From the NCBI GenBank assembly GCA_947095535.1, contig OX352772.1, forward strand, positions 99,543,956 to 99,607,955: a stretch of 64,000 nt of DNA, written 5' to 3'. Every line of letters begins with the position of its first letter. The stretch's first letter is position 1. The DNA is from Poecilobothrus nobilitatus. Lineage: Eukaryota > Arthropoda > Insecta > Diptera > Dolichopodidae. The notes below the pieces were generated by a model. It was not told where the DNA came from and made no database searches. It saw nothing but the letters and a program-made list of their open reading frames with translations. Made by a program: the position numbers and the translations under genes. Positions 32,017-41,959 of the stretch are shown in pieces.

Positions 32017-32542
32017 AACCAATTTTTATTATTATCTTTTATTAAAGACATATATAAATTCATACAATTTTTTACAGCCCATCTTTGCAAATTTTCCGTA
32101 TTTTGATGGTGGGAACAAATGGTGATGAAATTCCTTAGTTTTTGTAGAGGTAGAATTTTATTATCTAAATTGATAACTTCTACTATTGAATTTGAAAAAA
32201 ACCTATCTAAAAATTGTTTTTTTTAAGACCTTTTACATAAATGATATCAAATGATGTAAAATGTTTCTCTAAGAAATTTTTTAATTGTAGATATTCTATA
32301 AAACCATCATTCCAGTCCAACATATTAATTTTCTTTTTGTTATATTCATTTTGTTGTTTAGCATCAAAATTTAATTCTTCAAATTAATATGGTGCTTTAA
32401 ACATAAATAGCATTGGTACAAGAGAACCATCAGATATCATAGAAAATTCTTTTAAAAAATATTCTCTATTATTTCCAATAACAAATTGTAAATTAACTAT
32501 AGCCCTCCTGCTGCTGCTGCTGTTGTTGATGTTGCTGTTCAT
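32013..32542 (-). pseudogene. Exonuclease-like transposon-associated protein
   Basis: The minus-strand start at ATG 32,542 is followed by a short Ser/Asn run and RAIVNLQFVIGNN, LVPMLFMFKAPY, INMLDWNDGF, DIIYVKGLKK and, in another frame, VEVINLDNKILPL, ending with ICSHHQN and a conserved tail. This order (VVDIQGF-like start, FK-PP, IYVKGLEK, NLD, C-H-H) matches a protein widespread in arthropod transposable elements and resembling a 3'-5' exonuclease fold; that fold assignment is from memory. One stop (about 32,388) and one frameshift in an A-run (about 32,223) break it. It converges on the gene at 31,537. Confidence 0.65.
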
Positions 32543-32880
32543 TTTATTCTTTACTACTCTTATATATTAAAATAAACCAATAGTGTAATAGCAAACAATA
32601 GTAGCAGCAGCATTAGCATTTTATTTATACTTTTGATTTCAGCAACCATCTGATGGGGGGGATACGTAAAGATTATACAGAATGGAAAAATTTTTCTCAA
32701 ATCCTCCATCAGATCTTCGGATCTTCAAAGACCGTTTCAAAAAAAAAAAAAAAAAGAAAAAAACAATCTGATCTCATCCGCTTGACTATGGGAGAAACTT
32801 GCTGTCTCTCTCTCTCTCAGATTGTTATTATTATTATTATTTTTTTTTTTAATGTTTATTTGTTATAAATCAACGCTAAA
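32543..32880. other. Non-coding spacer with CTG/AGC triplets and CTCTCT/TTATTA runs
   Basis: I see no gene. Short AGC/GCT triplet runs occur at 31,440-31,470, 32,505-32,530 and 32,600-32,615. Confidence 0.4.
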
Positions 32881-32883
32881 GTC

Positions 32884-32960
32884 TGGCAACAGTTGACCCG
32901 GAGACATGGCGATAACCTCCGTCGCAGCCCTGGGCCCTTAGCCCCTCCGGGCGCTAGATC
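32884..32960 (+). repeat. GC-rich ~75-bp motif, copy 1
   Basis: GGCAACAGT, GGAGACATGGCGAT, CGTCGCAGCCCTGGG, AGCCCCTCCGGGC. A second copy is at 45,340-45,416. Both are sharply GC-rich in an AT-rich region. Confidence 0.7.
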
Positions 32961-32989
32961 CCAAGAACCGGGAACATTGTTGCAGCCAG

Positions 32990-33197
32990 TCTCCCGAAAG
33001 TTCGTTACCGAAACCGGTCCTCCGGAAGCCCGTTGCCAGAATCAGTCCTCCGGAAGTCCGTTGCCAGAATCGGTCTTCCAGAAGTCTGTTTCTAGAACCG
33101 GTCCTCTGGAAGTCCGTTGCCGGAGCCGATCTCCCGGAAGTCTGATGTCGGAGCCGGTCTGCCGGAAGTCCGTTGTCGGAGCCGGTCCTGCTGAAAT
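32990..33197 (+). repeat. GC-rich minisatellite, 28-bp unit, about seven copies
   Basis: The unit is close to CCGGAAGTCCGTTGCC plus AGAATCGGTCTT. Seven units follow one another with point changes only. As 28 is not a multiple of three, all frames stay open; the open frames here are not genes. Confidence 0.88.
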
Positions 33198-33296
33198 AAG
33201 ACATTGATGCTTATGGGTAATAATAGGGGGTAAATAAAAAAACAAAACAAAATTACTAATATATATTATATGCTTTTATATTAACTCGTCGCTGTC

Positions 33297-33299
33297 GGT

Positions 33300-33362
<63 letters not shown>

Positions 33363-33366
33363 TTTG
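33297..33366. repeat. (TTTA)n microsatellite
   Basis: About 17 perfect TTTA units. Confidence 0.95.
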
Positions 33367-33423
33367 TCATTCTGTCACGCTTTTTATTATCTTCGTAATC
33401 TGTTAGCAACATTTGTAAGTGTA

Positions 33424-33544
33424 GTATGGTGCAGAGGATAGTGTACAGGTTTCAAAAGTGGTGATCATGTTGTTCGAATCTAGTTCACATGCAACATTTT
33501 TTTTTTTTTAACTATCTATTCATCAACATTTTTTGAATAAAATA
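33424..33544 (+). mobile_element. tRNA-like SINE unit, copy 1
   Basis: TGGTGCAGAGGATAG (A-box-like), then GTTCGAATC (B-box core) about 35 bases later. Then a T-run and ATTCATCAACATTTTTTGAATAAAAT. It shares this whole layout with the unit at 33,788-33,930. Confidence 0.65.
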
Positions 33545-33787
33545 TGTATACATTTTTGTATATATCAATTTAAAACTTACATTTTTATCTCTTATTCATG
33601 CATACAAACATACACATTATATTTTTGATCTTTCCTGGTGTTTTGTATTAGCATAATTAGCAAAACACAATCCATACATATAATATTTTTATGTATGTTG
33701 CTAAGTTATTTTGTTTGCAACATTTGTTTAGTATTTAAATCAAAATATTTGCTGTCAACATTCTTTAATGCATATTGAATTAATGCA

Positions 33788-33930
33788 TATATGGTGCAGA
33801 GGACAGTGTACAGGTCTTGAAAGTGAGTGTTAATGTGTGGACTGTGGTTCGAATCCAATTCGTATATATGTATAATTTTTTTTTTTTTTTTTTTTTAACT
33901 CTATTCATCAATATTTTTTAAATAAAATTT
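33788..33930 (+). mobile_element. tRNA-like SINE unit, copy 2
   Basis: TGGTGCAGAGGACAG and GGTTCGAATCC are better matches to A and B boxes than in copy 1. A 24-base T-run and the common 3' block ATTCATCAATATTTTTTAAATAAAAT follow. It lies 364 bases after copy 1 in the same orientation. Confidence 0.68.
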
Positions 33931-34280
33931 TATGTACCTACATAATATTATTTTTGTACATAGAAAAGAATATAAAAAGTAAAGATCATTACAAAATTAT
34001 GCTTTTGCGCATTACGCATTATGATTTACAAAAACAAAAAATCTATTACGCATTATGATTTGTCAACACAAAAAATTAAAACTACGTATGTAAATATGTA
34101 CGTACGTATGTACATAATATTTATTTATTTATTTATATTCAGGTACCGTGGTACATAAATGTGGTAGCTATAACCCTTGTTTCCTGGTAGGAATGTGTAC
34201 GTGATATAATGATATATTATAAAGTATTTACATATTGCGATATATGAATTTTTTTTTTTTTTTATTTTATAATTATTGTA

Positions 34281-34360
34281 CCCAGCCGGGAATCGAACCC
34301 GTGACCTCTCATTCCCTTATGAATGAGAAGCGGTGCGTCAACCACTGCACCAATGGCTGG
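34281..34360 (-). mobile_element. tRNA-like unit with poly(A) tail (tRNA pseudogene or SINE head)
   Basis: On the minus strand an acceptor stem CCAGCC/GGCTGG, a D-arm GGTGC/GCACC and a T-arm CGGG/CCCG with TTCGATT are present. The anticodon arm is abnormal: CTCATTC pairs with GAATGAG around ATAAGG, a 7-bp stem with no normal 7-base loop. An A-rich tail follows (T-run at 34,250-34,265). It is therefore not a functional tRNA. Confidence 0.6.
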
Positions 34361-34866
34361 ATACACATAATATTATGTTAAACTAATTTCCTAAATTATT
34401 TTGTTCCGCTCCATTTGTTTATAATTTAAATCAAGATATTTGTCAACATTTTTTACTGCATGATCTTATTAAGCGATTAGGAAGGTAGGTGTTCAAGGTT
34501 AGATGTTTGTTTGGATATACGATATACTACTAATAGTATACTATAGAAATATACAGTAAAGTACATTTATGTATATCATTTTCATTCGAGTTATGTTGTT
34601 GGATTGTAATATTTATATAATCACTGTATTTTGGTACATATTTTACCCTGCGAGGTACTTTCTTTATTTATGAATTACATACTGGAATAAAAAATTTTTA
34701 CTCTTGCTGTAATGGAATAGATCATCTCTTAATTTACTTAAACATTTGGTATAAAATTATAAAACGTATTTTACATCAGAAACAATAATTAATGTATGTA
34801 TGAATAAAAAATATCCCATATTTTTAAATTCAAATTATGTGTTTCATTTAAAACTAAAAAGTATAA

Positions 34867-35284
34867 AATAAAATAATATGTAAAAAAAATATTTTTTAAA
34901 ATATGCTTTTATCGAAACCAAATTCGCCCCCTAAAAAGTAGAAAATAAAATTGATTGCAAAACTTTCGCTTTTTTGACTGTTATAATATAAAAGTGAATT
35001 GCTAGTGCAAGCATTTTGGACTGTTATAATATAAAAGTAAATTGCTGGAATAAAAAAGAAACACGAATCTCAAATTTCCTAGATTTTTATTTAACTTTAT
35101 TCCAGCAATTTACTTTTATATTATAACAGTCCAAAATGCTTGCACTAGCAATTCACTTTTATATTATAACAGTCAAAAAAGCGAAAGTTTTGCAATCAAT
35201 TTTATTTTCTACTTTTTAGGGGGCGAATTTGGTTTCGATAAAAGCATATTTTAAAAAATATTTTTTTTACATATTATTTTATTT
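34867..35284. repeat. Near-perfect palindrome, arms about 188 bp, spacer 41 bp
   Basis: The arms are 34,867-35,054 and 35,096-35,284. The right arm abuts the stop codon of gene R, so the left arm is an inverted copy of the 3' flank of R. An internal TGGACTGTTATAATATAAAAGT repeat adds further structure. Confidence 0.93.
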
Positions 35285-35614
35285 TTATTTTAATAATTTT
35301 TCTTGAGAATTTATATCTACAGCAGGAATAAGGTCAAACAATGCCATATTCCATCTGTCCTTGTCACGTCCCGTTAATTTAAAATAAAAATAAGTACTAT
35401 TTAATTCAGCCAATTGTGACTGAGTTGTTACCTTTTTGGAGAATAGCTCGGGCATGAAAAATATAGTGATTTTCTTGGTCAATGGGAATGGGTCGTATCT
35501 AAAAATTTCCAAGATAGCACCTCATACATTTTATCTTTTATCAAAAAATCAATGTTTCGGTATGGTTCATTTTCACCCTTCCCCAACGAAATTAAGTTTT
35601 CAATAAAAGCCTGC

Positions 35615-35652
<38 letters not shown>

Positions 35653-35716
35653 GTAAATAGATATAGAAAATAATGTAGAATTTAATTTAAGAATAAGAAA
35701 AAAAAAATCTTACCAT
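35285..35716 (-). pseudogene. Gene R copy 1: spliced OB-fold/SSB-like Polinton protein
   Basis: The minus-strand start codon is 35,714-35,716 and is followed at once by a splice donor (GTAAGA). An intron of 103 bases (35,611-35,713) ends TTTTGCAG, and exon 2 (AFIENLISLGKGEN...) runs to a stop at 35,285. The core shows DFLIKDKMYEV, then FFMPELFSKKVTTQ, the pattern shared with other OB-fold-like genes here. Compared with copy 2 (45,417) it lacks the central strand-forming segment around RGQTVVLCEV, replaced by a short junction, so it is damaged. It is placed divergently from gene P. Confidence 0.6.
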
Positions 35717-36626
35717 TTTTATGTTTGTTTTTTTTTTTTTTTTTTTTTGTGGTTTTTTGTTTTTGAAATAAGTTAATTAACATCAGTTTATATACATTTG
35801 TAAAATATTATAGAAGAAGGAGAAAATCATGCCTTCCTACCTACTATATGTTTTTAACATGATATAATATCATTAAATTTTTTTTTTTTCTTGTATCCAA
35901 TATCAATTTATTTGTAATTATAATGAGCACACATCTAACCACCAAATATTACACATTAAATATTTATGAATTTATTATGCAATACATGTTGCAACTTTTT
36001 CAATGTATAAATTAGTTGTTATTAAAATAAAATATAAAATGTAATGTAAACATCATTGAAAGACATTATAAAAAAAAAAAAACATTGATTTGACTATTTA
36101 CACATTGTTGCACATTCATTTGACTCGTTAAACATATGTGTGTTATTAACATACTTAAAACTTTTAACACACACACACATGTCTTAGACAGAACATTTTT
36201 TATTTGGTAAATTTTTTTTTATTCAAGAATCAAAACCTAAACACATAACTATAATGGAGATAACATTGTTTTAATTTAAATGAAAACTAATTTGAGGAGG
36301 TATAATCGTGAGAAAAAAGTTATATTTAGTTGATTTATTTTATTTAGGTGCATTTCCAGACAGTCACCACTTTTTTAGTATAGATGTATGCATTAAATGG
36401 AATTTCAAACAACTCTTTTTTCAAGTAAGAGGTCTTAATTAAATTGTTAAATTTAAATCTGGTTTAAATTACATTGTATAATGCAAATTAATAAAAAATA
36501 TTAAATAGACCTATTTCTAAAAAAAATTTATAGAGATGGAACAAATATTAATTTTGTATATAAAGTATATGAGTATATTTTATTTTTAACAAAGTAAATT
36601 TGTACAGTACAATATTAAGATAAAAA
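35717..36626. other. Divergent intergenic region between R and P
   Basis: AT-rich with T- and A-runs and a (CA)n tract near 36,168. The part 35,990-36,220 occurs three times in the window (also inverted near 45,030-45,257 and direct near 46,080-46,313). Promoters of R and P would lie here, but no clear core element is visible. Confidence 0.5.
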
Positions 36627-37294
36627 ATGAAAGATTGCGGAAGAATTAATTATAACACAGAAATATGCCTGCCAGGGCAAAAAGTTTCAAAAGTTTTTTT
36701 GGGGTATTCCCTTTTTAATTGCTGGTAAGTAATAAAAAAGAAAATATTTTAAGTTTTTATTCGCCTAATTATAAATACATTTTTTAATTTTTTCTAGGGG
36801 GCTTTGCTGCATACGTTGCAGAGGCAACAACGGAATACTACGAAATTGATTTTTTTGTTGACGAGCTAAATAGTTATATCGCCTTATTTACAAAATGTTT
36901 AGAAAGGCTAAAAAATTTTGAAATCGATTACCAAATAAACATACCAATTTATAAATTAGAGGAGGCGACATATAGGATCGTATACGTGAGACAGGGGCAA
37001 CATAAATTTAAGCTTCACTTTACGTTTGATCTTCCAAATCTTCTACTGTCCTCCGAGTTTGATATACTAAAAGTTTTTATATATCCAATGAGGACATTAG
37101 AAGAAAATAAATATAACATAGACTATTGCGGAAATGGAAAGCTGTCAATAATGACAAGACACAGGTCAAATAATCGTATAACCTGTGTGCAGAAGAGAAA
37201 TCAGAAAATTAATTACAGAGTTTTGCGTGAAAATTACAAAAATGTTCCAGCAAAAATAAAAAAACTAAAAATATGTAATATTTTAAAAAAATAA
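36627..37294 (+). pseudogene. Gene P copy 1: unrecognised spliced gene with N-terminal hydrophobic segment
   Basis: The start ATG 36,627 (KDCGRINYNTEICL) is conserved in the mirror copy. A canonical intron, GTAAGT at 36,725 to TTTTCTAG at 36,797 (73 bases), separates exon 1 from exon 2. Across the splice the mirror copy reads KFFWGIPFLIA then GGFAA, a hydrophobic stretch that could be a signal anchor. Exon 2 (36,798-37,294) is fully open, with EATTEYYEIDFFVDELNSYI, HKFKLHFTFDLPNLLL and a basic C-terminus. Copy 1 lacks 8 bases in exon 1, which shifts the frame. It occupies the position next to the terminal repeat, where PolB would be expected. I do not recognise the family. Confidence 0.6.
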
Positions 37295-37299
37295 AATAT

Positions 37300-39066
37300 A
37301 AAAATTAATCATAATTTTTTTATTTTATAATTTAAAAGGTTTTTACAGATTTTTTTTACTTTACACATTTTTAAAAAAATTTACAGGGTTGTAAGTTTAC
37401 AGTTTCAAAAATCATGAAAAATAAAAAATAAAACAATATTAATTTTAACAAAATTTTTTCAATTTATAATTTTAAAGGCTTTTACAGCAGTTTTTACTTT
37501 ACAGATTTTTTAAATCTATTATTCAGCTTTTATTTTGTATGTTTTTATTTCAGGTACAGTGATAACTTGGTGTTCTGCTGTTCTTCTAAAATTTTTTGAT
37601 AAAATGCATACACCATCCTTGTCATTAGTTAAAAAAGTTTTTAAAAAATTGAAAACATAAAAAACTTTTAACTTTTCAGTTAAATATTAATTCATCTAAA
37701 TCTAAACTTTAATAATATTAACTTCGAAAACTTTTCTAATCTGTTTGAAAATTTTCAACAGCACTATAGCTTAAGCTTAATATTATTAATTTAAAAAACT
37801 TTTCTTTAATTTTTCAAGTAAATTTTAAACTAAGCTTAAACTTTCGTATTAAATTAAGCTTAAACTTAATGATAATAATAACTTTGAATATAAAACAAAC
37901 TTTTAAGCTTAAGTTTTTTATGGTTAAATTTTTAAAACTTTTTTTCAATTTTTCAGGTTAATATTAAATCAAGTTTAAACTTGATTATAATAACTTTGTA
38001 TTTAAACCAAACTAAAAGCTTGAAAAACTTTTCATAGCTTCCCACATATAAAAATATTTCAGCAATTTTAAATCAAGTTTTAAGTTTCATAACCAAGCGT
38101 TCGCCTAAAAGTATGCAGAAAAAAGTGTTATGAGTATAAGAAGAATTTTAACATTGATATTAGTTTTGTATATTAACTTTGTATTTAAGTCAAAACTTTA
38201 AAATCTTTTCAAAGCTAATTAAGAATATTCAACACAATAGCTTAAGCTTATTTTTTTATTTTATAAAACTTTTTTTAATTTTTCACGTAAATATTAAATC
38301 AAGCTTAAACTTTAATAAACTTTTAATATCTAATTAAGAATATTCCGTTCAATAGCTTAAGCTTATTTTATTTTTTATTTTAATTTATAAAACTTTTTTT
38401 TTTATTTTTCACAGAAATATTAAATCAAGTTTAAACTTTAATAATATTAAAAATAACTTAAAAAACTTTATTTGGCAATGTAATGTATGTAATGTAAATT
38501 TGACGTTTGGTAAATATGTTTAAACTTTAATAATAATTTCGTATTTAAACCAAACTTTGAAATTTTTAAATCCTAATTTAAAATATTTAGCACCATAGCT
38601 TAAGCTTTTTAAATTTCAAATTAAAACATAACTGATATACTAACCACTAAGTTAAATTTAGAATAATCAATAAACTTTAATACTAATAAACTTTAAAAAC
38701 TTTTAAACCAAACTTTAAAAACTTTTCAAATCTTCACCCTACTAATTTTTTTAAATAAGGTTAGGAGAACTAAAATTGTTATAATAGAATGTAAATTTGA
38801 CTTTTGGTAAATATGTTGAAACTTTTATAATAATTTTGTACTTAAACCAAAAACCAAGCTTTGAAATTTTTAAACCAAACTTTAAAAAGTTTTCATATTT
38901 TTATACCAATTTAAAATATTCAGTACTATAGCTTTTTTAATTTAAAATATCAAAGACACAATCCTTTTTACTCATTTTGCATACTTTTTCGAAGAATATA
39001 TGCAAATATTTTTTTTGCATACTTTTAGGAGGACTAAAAGTTTTAAAAAAGCTCCTCCTGCACCAG
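37300..39066. repeat. Internal copy of a Polinton terminal region, outer end to the right
   Basis: The sequence carries the same AT-rich modules and outer block (TTTGCATACTTTTAGGAGGAC..AAAAAAGCTCCTCCTGCACC) as the right end at 54,050-54,180. It stops about 30 bases short of the true terminus and joins an integrase fragment at 39,070. It is thus a broken terminus inside element X. Confidence 0.75.
37519..37658 (-). pseudogene. ORF Q copy 1, frameshifted
   Basis: The minus-strand copy of the ORF at 43,601-43,798 keeps DKDGVCILSKNFRRTAEHQV but has lost one T early on and is truncated after KTYKIKAE. It converges on gene P. Confidence 0.5.
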
Positions 39067-39069
39067 AAA

Positions 39070-39929
39070 GCTCCTCCTACAAAAAGGTTTAAACGATACA
39101 TGGCAAATCGATTTAGTAGAAATGATTCCATATGCAAAGTATAACAAAGGAAATAAATATTTATTAACTGTAATAGACACTTTTACGAAGTATGGTTATG
39201 CTGAGCCAATTAAAACTAAAAATGCTAATAACGTTTTACTTGGCATGCAAAACATTTTTAAACGTGCTGGAACCCACCCAAAAAATATTCAATCTGATCA
39301 AGGTAAAGAGTTTTTCAACAAAGAATTTAGAAAACTTATGGAAAGAAAAAAAATTAATCATTATCATACATATTCTGAAATGAAAGCATCCATAGTAGAA
39401 CGTTTTAACCGGACTTTAAAAAATTCAATGTGGAAACAGTTTAGTTTCCAGCGTAATTATAAATGGATATCTATTTTACCCTCACTTATTGAGAAATACA
39501 ACTCAACATATCATCACACAATTAAACTTCAACCAAAAAAAATTACAAAGAAAAACGAAAAATTACTATTAAAAACTGTCTACAGTAAGTTAAAAGTTTT
39601 TCGTAAAGCAAAATACAAAGTTGAAGATTATGTTCGAATAAACAAATTTAAAGGTATTTTTGCAAAAGGTTATCAACCCAACTGGTCAACAGAAATATTT
39701 ACAATTGCAAAAATTAAAAGAACTGATCCAATTACATACAATTTACTTGATTACACAAATAATCCAATAACAGGTTCTTTTTATGAGCCTGAATTAACAT
39801 CAGTTAAAAATCCACATGACTATCTTGCGGAAAAAATTTTAAAAAAAAAAAGGAAATCAAGTTTTAGTTAGATGGCTTGGTTTTGATAAAAAGCATGATT
39901 CATGGATAAACAAAGAAGATATTACTTAA
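39070..39929 (+). pseudogene. int: Polinton Y integrase, catalytic core and chromodomain
   Basis: The gene lacks its N-terminal domain and starts abruptly at LQKGLNDTWQIDLVEM, which contains the first catalytic Asp. Then follow YLLTVIDTFTKYGYAEP, QSDQGKEF (second Asp) and KASIVERFNRTLKN (Glu), with 33 residues between the last two. After FYEPELTSVKNPHDYLAEK a slip in an A-run near 39,845 shifts the frame. The other frame encodes a chromodomain (VRWLGFDKKHDSWINKEDI) ending at 39,929. It is more complete in its catalytic residues than the copy at 24,688. Its orientation toward a terminus at 41,640 shows that it belongs to a reversed Polinton. Confidence 0.85.
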
Positions 39930-40142
39930 TACTCTATACATAAAATAATTTAACTTTTTTTTTTTATTACATTTTACTTTCGCTTTTTTATTTTAGTAAA
40001 GTTGATACAATTTAATTATGTATGCACATAATATGCTTTTAATAAAATATATTTATCACAAAAAGCTTTTTTCATTTTTGAATTATACATAGTATTAGTT
40101 GCAAGTACCACACCTCAAATTTGCGTAATTGAGATTTTTTAA

Positions 40143-40590
40143 AATATCACTTTTTTCGTCACAATTTTAATATGCATTTAATTAACATTTTTTATAATTT
40201 ATCGCAAAACCATAAACATTCAATACATACTATAGGATATATTTGATAATAACACCACATCTTTCATAACACCATATCTTTCCAATATAATATAGTCTGT
40301 TCAAAATCTAAGATCGTTAATGCATGCTCCCAACAACTTCGGCGGGGTCCAATTCGGTCGTAGAGGTCCGCTTTGGTCCTGGCTAATGCCAAAGGGCCCC
40401 TTTTAAATTATACTACCAAAGCACCAATTAATTCCATGAAATTTTTTAATATTCAAACCTTCCATGTTGAGACACTAAATCTCCGAACTTGGCCTTGGCC
40501 GAACGATTTAAATTTTTAAATTTCATAACATATATTCTCACACTCTAATCGTAAATTCAAATCCAGAATACCATTCAATTTTCTTTTTTT
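40143..40590 (+). repeat. 450-bp direct repeat in Y terminal region, copy 1
   Basis: It contains AATATGCATTTAATTAACATT, TAAGATCGTTAATGCATGC, and a GC-richer core CAACTTCGGCGGGGTCC, GGTCGTAGAGGTCCGCTTTGG. It is repeated at 41,063 with about 90% identity by eye. Confidence 0.88.
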
Positions 40591-41062
40591 CTCACATCCT
40601 TGAGTTAACAACAGTATGTTTTTGTTAAACATATTTTATTAAAACAACATACTATTTAAAGCTCTTTGTTCATGAACCTCACCCCATTTATATTGTATAC
40701 ATACCTAACTTGCAATAATACTAATTTCAAGGTTAACCACCTAATGCACATTAATGTTAAATAAAATGAATATTACTTTAAATGAATTCACATACATATT
40801 TCTTTATTATTTCGTATAATAACTTGTTTTTATTCTAATTATGAAATTTAGTCTGCATTAACTTGTTAACCTTCAAAAATATTATATGAGTTTATATTAC
40901 ACATACTAACAACGCCGGCTTAATATCTAACCATATAAACTTAATTTAGAATGCATCATATTTATTGTATTAACTAACATAAAAAAAGCTTTTTAATAGA
41001 ACTTTTCAAAACTTCTTTACATTTATATACGAGTATTGTACACATACATTTTTTAAATACCA

Positions 41063-41520
41063 CTTTTTTCGTCACGATTTTAATATGCATTTGATTAACA
41101 TTTTTTATAATTTATCGCAAAACCATAAACATTCACTACATACTATAGGATATATTTGATAATTTCATAACACCACATCTTTCCAATATAATATAGTCTG
41201 TTCAAAATCTAAGATCGTTAATACATGCTCCCAACAACTTCGGCGGGGTCCGGTTCGGTCGTAGAGGTCCGCTTTGGTTCTGGCTAATGCCAAAAGGCCC
41301 CTTTTAAATTATACTACCAAAGCATCAATTCCATAAATTTTTTTTAATATTCAAACCTTCCATGTTGAGATCCAAAATCTCCGAACTTAGCCTTGCCCTA
41401 TGATCTTATTCCAATTCTCCGAACCAATTCTCCGAACGATTTAAATTTTTAAATTTCATAACACATATTCTCACACTCTAATCCTAAATTGAAATCCATA
41501 ATACCACTCAATCATATACA
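41063..41520 (+). repeat. 450-bp direct repeat in Y terminal region, copy 2
   Basis: This is the second copy, 918 bases downstream, with a short duplication of CCAATTCTCCGAAC near 41,410-41,430. Confidence 0.88.
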
Positions 41521-41959
41521 TAATGTATATTTTCATTCCGTTATCGCAATTAACTTTTTAACAAGAAATTTTAATTTTTTGTCATATAAAATATATGCGC
41601 CTTACGCTTTTTGTGCTAGAACCGGCTTATTATATCTACTTATAGGAAAATCTTAAAATCAAAAAAATTAAATTATCAGGGAAAAAAACAAATGAAATCA
41701 ACTAAAAACGTATAAAACAGGAGAAACCGTTTTTAGAGCAAACTATTAAAAAAAAATAAATAATAATTTTAATTAAAGAAAAATTAAAATTAATTGGAAT
41801 CTAATTAAAGTTAAAAAAAAATAATAGTAAATTTATCAACTTAAAAAAAAAAATAAATTTTTTGTTTAAAATTGCATTTTATTTAATTTAGCCTAAAATA
41901 TATACCTATATTTTAAATTAAATCCTGAATTTATAAATATTTTAGCAACTACAACACTG

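Larger units (their letters stand above)
35990..38385. repeat. Left arm of a 2.4-kb inverted duplication
   Basis: It matches 42,831-45,257 in reverse complement, including gene P, ORF Q and part of the terminal repeat. Small deletions differ between arms. The arms are separated by about 4.4 kb. Confidence 0.9.
39930..41640. repeat. Right terminal region of Polinton Y
   Basis: There is no coding frame. The region contains a 450-bp direct repeat (40,143-40,590 and 41,063-41,520) and ends AGAACCGGCTTATTATATCTACT at 41,640, the inverted form of an AGTAG..GCCGGTTCT terminus. Retrotransposon sequence follows. Confidence 0.7.

Noticed and set aside
32893..33245. Several Pro/Arg/Ser-rich open frames on both strands
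   Set aside because: They follow from the GC-rich 28-bp minisatellite; a 28-base unit keeps all frames open. No gene is supported.
34281..34360. Functional tRNA gene
   Set aside because: The anticodon arm is abnormal and an A-rich tail follows, so it is a retroposed tRNA-like unit.
34867..35284. Bacterial-type terminator or attachment site
   Set aside because: The arms are 188 bp and are an inverted copy of a gene flank in a eukaryotic transposon.
40300..40400. GC-richer block at 40,320-40,400 as a coding exon
   Set aside because: No frame stays open in both repeat copies and no splice signals bracket it.
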